A program made the translations under genes and the position numbers. Under the pieces are notes generated by a model that had not been told where the DNA came from, did not search any database, and saw nothing but the letters and a program-made list of their open reading frames with translations. From the NCBI GenBank assembly GCA_963783695.1, contig CAWAOM010000001.1, positions 186,001-250,000 of the forward strand: a DNA stretch of 64,000 bases, read 5' to 3'. Position 1 is the first letter of the stretch. Each line of letters opens with the position of its first letter. This document shows positions 59,098 through 64,000 of this stretch, piece after piece. This DNA is from BM003 sp963783695 (GTDB taxonomy: Bacteria > Pseudomonadota > Gammaproteobacteria > Steroidobacterales > BM003).

Positions 59098-60193
59098 ATG
59101 GAAATCGGCCAGATACGCAGTAGAATCCAGGATCTCCGGGAGCGCAGCGATGCGCTGAGGGGGTATCTTTGACTACGAAAACAAGCGCGAACGACTGCAG
59201 GAAGTAGAACGCGAGCTCGAAGACCCCGATGTCTGGAGCGATCAGGAGCGCGCTCAAGGTCTGGGTCGGGAGCGTGCACAACTGGAACATGTGACGGGTA
59301 CCCTGGAGCAAATAAGCGGCGGTATTGCCGATGCCGCCGAACTGCTTGAAATGGCGTTCGAGGAACAGGACGAGGCAACCGTCGGCGAGATTGTCACTGA
59401 TCTCGACCGTTTCGAGGAGCAGACCGCGCAGTTGGAGTTCCGGCGTATGTTTGCCGGAGAACTCGACGGTGCCAATGCCTTTTTGGATATCCAGGCCGGT
59501 TCGGGTGGCACCGAGGCACAGGACTGGGCCGAAATGTTGCTGCGTATGTATCTGCGCTGGGGCGAGGCGCGTGGTTTCGCTACCGAAATCATAGAGGCCT
59601 CAGCCGGGGAAGTCGCGGGCATTAAAAGCGCGACAGTGCGGTTTGGTGGCGACTATGCCTACGGCTGGCTGCGCACCGAGACCGGGGTGCACCGGCTGGT
59701 ACGTAAATCGCCTTTCGATGCGGGCAGCCGCAGGCATACGTCGTTTGCTGCGGTTTTCGTTTCGCCCGAGATCGACGACCAGATCGAGGTCGATATCAAC
59801 CCTTCCGACCTGCGCATAGATGTGTACCGTGCAAGCGGCGCCGGAGGCCAGCACGTCAACCGCACGGAGTCGGCGGTGCGTATCACGCACGAACCGAGCG
59901 GAATTGTCGTGCAGTGTCAGAATGACCGCTCGCAGCACAAGAACAAGGCGACCGCCATGAAGCAGCTTAAGGCAAAGCTGTACGAACTGGAAATGCAAAA
60001 ACGGCGAGCCCAGGCCGACCAGGTGGAGGCAGGCAAGGCGGATATCGGCTGGGGCAGCCAGATTCGTTCCTATGTTCTGGACCAGTCGCGTATAAAGGAC
60101 CTGCGGACCGGTCATGAGGTCGGCAATACTCAGGCTGTGCTTGACGGCGATCTCGATGGTTTCCTCGAGGAAAGCCTGAAACAGGGCCTTTGA
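59098..60193 (+). CDS. prfB: Peptide chain release factor 2 (programmed +1 frameshift)
   Basis: RF2 reads UGA and UAA stops. Codons 1-24 (59098-59169) end at an in-frame TGA (59170-59172); after the +1 shift at 59170, translation continues from 59171 to 60193, giving 364 residues (E. coli 365). Key motifs are the tripeptide SPF (KSPFDAGSRRH) and GGQ (SGAGGQHVNRTES). The order recJ-prfB-lysS matches E. coli. Confidence 0.95.
59158..59173 (+). other. RF2 programmed frameshift site
   Basis: AGGGGGTATCTTTGAC contains the internal Shine-Dalgarno-like AGGGGG, three bases, then CTT-TGA-C. It is the same as the well-known E. coli element: low RF2 lets the ribosome slip +1 on CTT, autoregulating prfB. 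Confidence 0.95.
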
Positions 60194-60231
60194 GCCATGT
60201 GTACGGTTTGCTTGTTACGGACAGAGTAAAA

Positions 60232-61719
60232 ATGAGCCACGACGAAGAAAATGCATTGATCGCGGAGCGCCGGCGGAAATTGCAGGCACTGCGCGAAAGC
60301 GGAGTCGCCTATCCCAACGATTTTCGTCGCGACGCGCTGGCCGAGGAACTGCACGAGACCCATGGCGCCAAGGACAACGATGCGCTGGAGGCCGAGACCA
60401 TCCAGGTAGCCGTCGCCGGACGCATGATGGCCAAACGGGTGATGGGCAAGGCGAGCTTTGCCAAGCTGCAGGACCGCAGTGGCCAGATTCAGTTGTTTTT
60501 GCAGCGCAATACTCTCGGCGAGGACATCTACGAGGCGTTTCGGCACTGGGATGTCGGCGACATCGTCGCCGCAGAAGGTCGCTTGTTCAGGACCAGAACC
60601 GGCGAGCTTTCAGTCTGGGTCGATTCGCTGCGCCTGATGACCAAATCGCTGCGACCGCTGCCGGAAAAATTCCATGGTCTGAGCGACCAGGAGCAGCGTT
60701 ATCGGCAGCGCTACGTCGACCTGATCATGAACGAGGAGTCGCGCGAGGTTTTCCGTCTGCGCAGCCGGATCGTCAAGTACATCCGCGATTTTCTCGATAC
60801 GCTCGGATTCCAGGAAGTCGAGACCCCGATGATGCATGCGATCCCGGGCGGCGCCCTGGCGCGGCCCTTTGTCACACATCACAACGCGCTGGATATGAAA
60901 CTGTACCTGCGAATTGCTCCCGAGCTGTATCTGAAGCGGCTTGTAGTGGGAGGATTTGAACGGGTTTACGAGATCAACCGAAGTTTCCGCAACGAGGGTG
61001 TGTCCACCCAGCACAACCCCGAATTCACAATGCTCGAAGTGTATATGGCCTACGCCGATTTCAACGACCAGATGGAACTCGTCGAGAGTATGATCCACGG
61101 ACTCGCAGGCGGACTGATGCGGGGCGGTGTCTGCAGCTACCAGGGGCGTGATGTCGATCTGGGGTCACCGTTCAGACGCCAGAGTCTCGAGGCGGCGGTA
61201 CTGCAGGCGAATCCGGAAATGGATGCCGAACGCTGCCGCGACGTCAGCTATCTGCGCGAGATATGTGACGGCCTTGGTATCCATGTTGACGACACCTGGG
61301 GCGGCGGCAAACTGCTGACCGAGGTGTTCGAGAAAACCGTCGAACCCGGGCTTTGGCAGCCGACATTCATTACCGGCTTTCCGACCGAAGTATCGCCGCT
61401 CGCCCGCAGCAACGATGCCGATCCCTTCATTACGGACCGGTTTGAGTTGTTCCTGACGGGGCGCGAAATCGCCAACGGGTTTTCGGAGCTCAATGACCCG
61501 GAGGAACAAGCGCGCCGGTTCAGCGAGCAGGTGGCCAGCAAGGACGCGGGAGATCTCGAGGCGATGTATTTCGATCACGATTACATTCGCGCGCTCGAGT
61601 ACGGCTTGCCGCCCACGGCGGGTCTCGGGGTTGGAATCGATCGACTGGCGATGTTGCTCAGCGACTCGGCTTCGATTCGCGATGTGCTGTTGTTTCCGCA
61701 CATGCGCGCGGAGCAGTAG
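60232..61719 (+). CDS. lysS: Lysyl-tRNA synthetase, class II
   Basis: The 495-residue enzyme has an OB-fold anticodon domain (about 60-150) and the class II core with motif 2 (YEINRSFRNEGVSTQHNPEF) and motif 3 (GLGVGIDRLAMLL). ATG 60232 is used; TTG 60190 would overlap prfB. Ends nine bases before ygfZ on the other strand. Confidence 0.96.
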   Translation: MSHDEENALIAERRRKLQALRESGVAYPNDFRRDALAEELHETHGAKDNDALEAETIQVAVAGRMMAKRVMGKASFAKLQDRSGQIQLFLQRNTLGEDIYEAFRHWDVGDIVAAEGRLFRTRTGELSVWVDSLRLMTKSLRPLPEKFHGLSDQEQRYRQRYVDLIMNEESREVFRLRSRIVKYIRDFLDTLGFQEVETPMMHAIPGGALARPFVTHHNALDMKLYLRIAPELYLKRLVVGGFERVYEINRSFRNEGVSTQHNPEFTMLEVYMAYADFNDQMELVESMIHGLAGGLMRGGVCSYQGRDVDLGSPFRRQSLEAAVLQANPEMDAERCRDVSYLREICDGLGIHVDDTWGGGKLLTEVFEKTVEPGLWQPTFITGFPTEVSPLARSNDADPFITDRFELFLTGREIANGFSELNDPEEQARRFSEQVASKDAGDLEAMYFDHDYIRALEYGLPPTAGLGVGIDRLAMLLSDSASIRDVLLFPHMRAEQ

Positions 61720-61728
61720 GGGACGGAT

Positions 61729-62661
61729 TCAGGCGTCGGCCACCGCGTAGGGCAGGCTTAGCGGCTCGAGTGCGACCATGATGCCGCCGAGTTCGACAGA
61801 AATCCCGTCAGCCAGCGCGTCGGTTCGAACGACTCCCAGACATTCGCTGCCGGCTGAACGCACGACGTTTCCGACTTTCCGGCCAGCAGCCATCAACGCG
61901 GCACCCGGATCCGGTATGTCGCCGCCCGGTATCGCAAAACGGAACATACGGCGTTTGATTTTTCCGCGATGCTGGGTTCGCGCAATGACTTCCTGACCGG
62001 TGTAGCAGCCCTTCTCGAAACTGACGCCGCCGAGAATGTCGAGGTTGGTCATTTGCGCCACGAACAGCCCGCGGGTGGCGGTAAAAACCGTCGGATCGCC
62101 GGCACGGATACGTTGCAGCTCCCATCTTTCGCCACTGTCCGTGGCGATTGGATGGTCGCCGGGAGTCTGGCACAGCAGATACTGCGGCTCCGCTCCTGGC
62201 AGGCGGACCAGCCGTGCGCCCGCCGCGGCCGTGACCGCCAGCGACCCCGGCCCCGGCTGTGGCACATCGCGGTCAGCCAGCCACGCTGCAGCCGCTGCAG
62301 CCGGGACGGTTGCGAGTTCGGTGGCATCGCTCACGTCGGTAATTTCCACGCGGGCCCTGAGGACGTAGCGTCCCAGTATTGCGGCGACCGGCTGCAGCAG
62401 TTCCCGCGGCAGAATCAGCTCTATAGTGTCCGGTTGCGGCGACAGCGCATAGGCGATCGCCTGCAGCCGTCCCCTGGCGTCACTGAGCCCGGTCAGCTGG
62501 GCATGGGTCCGATCGAGGCGCCGCACATCATTGCAGAGCTGGCCCTGCAGAAAAGATACGGCATCTTCGCCGCGGATCCCGAGTACCCCGAAATGGGGTA
62601 TGGCCCAGGCTTTTGCGGTTTCTTCTGGCGCTGTTGTGGTCAGATTGCTCGGGTCATTCAT
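61729..62661 (-). CDS. ygfZ: tRNA-modifying/Fe-S cluster protein YgfZ
   Basis: YgfZ is a GcvT-fold, folate-binding protein needed for full activity of some Fe-S enzymes, including MiaB and succinate dehydrogenase. The 310-residue product has the signature KGCYTGQE with its conserved cysteine. It lies next to sdh genes, with 75 bases to the divergent SDHAF4-like gene. Confidence 0.92.
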   Translation of the reverse strand: MNDPSNLTTTAPEETAKAWAIPHFGVLGIRGEDAVSFLQGQLCNDVRRLDRTHAQLTGLSDARGRLQAIAYALSPQPDTIELILPRELLQPVAAILGRYVLRARVEITDVSDATELATVPAAAAAAWLADRDVPQPGPGSLAVTAAAGARLVRLPGAEPQYLLCQTPGDHPIATDSGERWELQRIRAGDPTVFTATRGLFVAQMTNLDILGGVSFEKGCYTGQEVIARTQHRGKIKRRMFRFAIPGGDIPDPGAALMAAGRKVGNVVRSAGSECLGVVRTDALADGISVELGGIMVALEPLSLPYAVADA

Positions 62662-62736
62662 AGTTGCCGCATTCTTGGCCCTGGAAAGGCCTAATGCAAG
62701 GTGAAATACCGACGTTGATCTGGCAGACTAGGCCGG

Positions 62737-62910
62737 ATGCAAAAACGCCGCGAAAAAAACAATTTGCCCGATGCTGATGCGGCTGAATCCGGTCTGGCAC
62801 CGGAGCAGCCAGCCGAGCCGGGGCAGGCGCAGGAGATCGGCGGCCGCGACGGGCCCGATCCGACACGTTACGGCGATTGGGAAAAGGCGGGACGCTGTAT
62901 CGATTTTTAG
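62737..62910 (+). CDS. Succinate dehydrogenase assembly factor 4 (SDHAF4/DUF1674) family
   Basis: A 57-residue frame, too short for most gene finders, ends in DPTRYGDWEKAGRCIDF, the hallmark of DUF1674/SDHAF4. In mitochondria SDHAF4 binds flavinylated SdhA and promotes joining with SdhB. It lies 85 bases before sdhC and runs with it, so a role in the same complex is likely. The first 35 residues are charged and probably disordered. Confidence 0.88.
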   Translation: MQKRREKNNLPDADAAESGLAPEQPAEPGQAQEIGGRDGPDPTRYGDWEKAGRCIDF

Positions 62911-62995
62911 GTGAGTGGCGCCGTCCTCGATTGCAGTATCGGGTACGGGGCCTGCTCTGATTGACCATTCAGGCTAGTAAAAGGTGTAACTAACG

Positions 62996-63388
62996 ATGGC
63001 GAGTGACAATCGTCCGCTTTCACCACATCTGCAGGTCTACAGGCCGCAAATCACATCGGTGCTTTCAATCCTCCATCGCATTACCGGCGTGGTGATGTCG
63101 TTCGGGGCGTTGCTGCTGGCGTACTGGCTGCTTGCGCTGGCATCGGGTCCGGTCGCATATGCAAGTGCCCTGGAGGTGCTCGGTTCCGTTCCGGCAATGC
63201 TGCTTATGTTCGCTGTCAGCTACTGCTTTTTCTATCATTTTTGTAACGGTCTGCGCCATTTGGCGTGGGATGCCGGGTGGGGATTCGAGTTGCCGCAGGT
63301 GTACGCGTCCGGGTGGACTGTCGTCATTGCGTCAATCGTGTTGACGCTGCTTTTCTGGGTAATGCTGCTTGCGGGAGGTTCGGCATGA
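62996..63388 (+). CDS. sdhC: Succinate dehydrogenase cytochrome b556 subunit
   Basis: SdhC anchors complex II and binds heme and quinone. The 130-residue protein has three membrane helices, RPLSPHLQVYRPQ, SILHRITGVVMS and NGLRHLAWD with the heme histidine. AAGGTG precedes the ATG. Stop overlaps sdhD (ATGA). Confidence 0.95.
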   Translation: MASDNRPLSPHLQVYRPQITSVLSILHRITGVVMSFGALLLAYWLLALASGPVAYASALEVLGSVPAMLLMFAVSYCFFYHFCNGLRHLAWDAGWGFELPQVYASGWTVVIASIVLTLLFWVMLLAGGSA

Positions 63389-63765
63389 GTCTCCGCACAC
63401 CGCTTGGTAAGGCACTCGGGCTGGGCTCGGCTAAAGACGGCACCGGGCACTGGTGGTCGCAGCGGGTGACCGCAGCAGCACTGGCAATACTCGGCGTCTG
63501 GTTCGTTTTTGCGCTGGTCGGCCTTGACGGCTTCGACTACCAGACGGTCAGGCAGTGGCTTGGTGCGCCGCTGAACGCAATCCTGTTGATGATCCTGGTG
63601 GCGACGCTCTTCTACCACTCCAGTCTGGGCGTCCAGGTGGTGATCGAGGATTATGTTCACGAAGACGGCAGCAAGGTTGTCGCCCTGGTGCTGGCCAAAT
63701 TCATTCACCTGTTTGCCGCGGTGGTCGGGATATTTGCCGTATTGCGGATCAGTTTCGGAGCCTGA
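63385..63765 (+). CDS. sdhD: Succinate dehydrogenase membrane anchor subunit
   Basis: The 126-residue three-helix protein has GSAKDGTGHWWSQRVTA and the heme-ligand region LFYHSSLGVQVVIEDYVH. The frame opens earlier, but ATG 63385 coincides with the sdhC stop. sdhA follows after two bases. Confidence 0.94.
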   Translation: MSLRTPLGKALGLGSAKDGTGHWWSQRVTAAALAILGVWFVFALVGLDGFDYQTVRQWLGAPLNAILLMILVATLFYHSSLGVQVVIEDYVHEDGSKVVALVLAKFIHLFAAVVGIFAVLRISFGA

Positions 63766-63767
63766 GC

Positions 63768-64000
63768 ATGAGCCGAACGTACGAATTTATTGACCACACC
63801 TACGACGTGATCGTCGTCGGTGCCGGCGGAGCCGGTCTTCGCGCGACTTTCGGACTTGCCGAACAGGGACTCAGGACTGCGTGCATTTCCAAAGTGTTCC
63901 CGACCCGCAGTCACACCGTCGCGGCACAAGGTGGCATCAGTGCTGCGCTGGGGAATATGGGCGAGGACGATTGGCGCTGGCATATGTACGACACCATCAA
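63768..64000 (+). CDS. sdhA: Succinate dehydrogenase flavoprotein subunit, 5' part
   Basis: About 77 N-terminal residues are visible: the FAD-binding GAGGAGLRATFGL, then SKVFPTRSHTVAAQGGISAA, whose histidine carries the covalent flavin. The gene runs off the right edge; sdhB is presumably beyond. Confidence 0.95.
   Translation, partial: MSRTYEFIDHTYDVIVVGAGGAGLRATFGLAEQGLRTACISKVFPTRSHTVAAQGGISAALGNMGEDDWRWHMYDTI

Noticed and set aside
59291..60193. prfB as a 300-residue gene starting at 59291
   Set aside because: The canonical frameshift site at 59158-59173 and the conserved N-terminal region show that the gene starts at 59098.
62961..62990. TTGACC and TGTAAC as an sdhC promoter
   Set aside because: Transcription would begin at the ATG, yet a good ribosome-binding site (AAGGTG) lies within the supposed -10, so the promoter is probably further upstream.
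1..64000. Mobile elements, CRISPR arrays, prophage or a defence island
   Set aside because: No transposase, integrase, repeat-spacer pattern or defence-type protein was seen; the gene order is core chromosome throughout.

Overview
The window is a stretch of gammaproteobacterial core chromosome with high GC content. The main clues are gene order: map-glnD-dapD divergent from rpsB-tsf-pyrH-frr-uppS-cdsA-dxr-rseP-bamA-skp-lpxD-fabZ-lpxA-lpxB-rnhB-dnaE-accA, then tilS-pyrG-kdsA-eno-ftsB-ispD-ispF-truD-surE-pcm-yqaA-nlpD-rpoS and recJ-prfB-lysS. This order is typical of Gammaproteobacteria. Alphaproteobacterial-looking touches (an SDHAF4-type protein beside sdhCDA, enlarged PstC and PstA permeases) and a phasin point away from Enterobacteriaceae, towards a free-living or marine lineage. 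I cannot name the genus. I saw no tRNA or rRNA gene, insertion sequence, prophage, CRISPR array or attachment site.

Layout. 1-1.9 kb: 5' part of pckG and a phasin gene on the minus strand, then an orphan secreted DUF11-like protein. 2-4.6 kb: a DinG/YoaA-type helicase overlapping tsaB. 4.8-16.4 kb: a phosphate island with phoB-phoR, an OprP-like porin, phoU and pstS-pstC-pstA-pstB, interrupted by dsbB and by dapE with its usual YffB (ArsC/Spx-like) partner. The porin and phoU genes each have a candidate Pho box exactly 10 bp upstream of a -10 hexamer. 16.4-19.7 kb (minus): a molybdopterin operon, moaA-moaC-moaD followed by one gene that fuses MoaE, MoeB and a rhodanese. 19.8-24.3 kb (minus): map-glnD-dapD. 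24.3-51.4 kb (plus): ribosomal and elongation genes, isoprenoid and phospholipid synthesis, outer-membrane assembly, lipid A synthesis, DNA polymerase III alpha, acetyl-CoA carboxylase, CTP synthase, KDO synthesis, enolase, division protein FtsB and MEP-pathway enzymes. 51.4-61.7 kb: an Smr-domain gene (minus), surE-pcm-yqaA-nlpD-rpoS, an Mth938-type gene (minus), an RpfE-like gene, recJ, prfB with its programmed frameshift, and lysS. 61.7-64 kb: ygfZ (minus), a 57-residue SDHAF4-like gene, sdhC, sdhD and the start of sdhA.

Much of the window builds the envelope: Dxr, IspD and IspF feed isoprenoids to UppS; FabZ, LpxA, LpxD, LpxB and KdsA make lipid A and KDO; RseP, BamA and Skp handle outer-membrane proteins. 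The phosphate genes form a full sensing and uptake circuit. No clearly new multi-gene system was found. The most unusual items are the MoaE-MoeB-rhodanese triple fusion, the two-part charged tail on ribosomal protein S2, a VRQY in place of the conserved VRGF/Y motif of BamA, a probable leaderless start for moaA, and the small SDHAF4 homologue.
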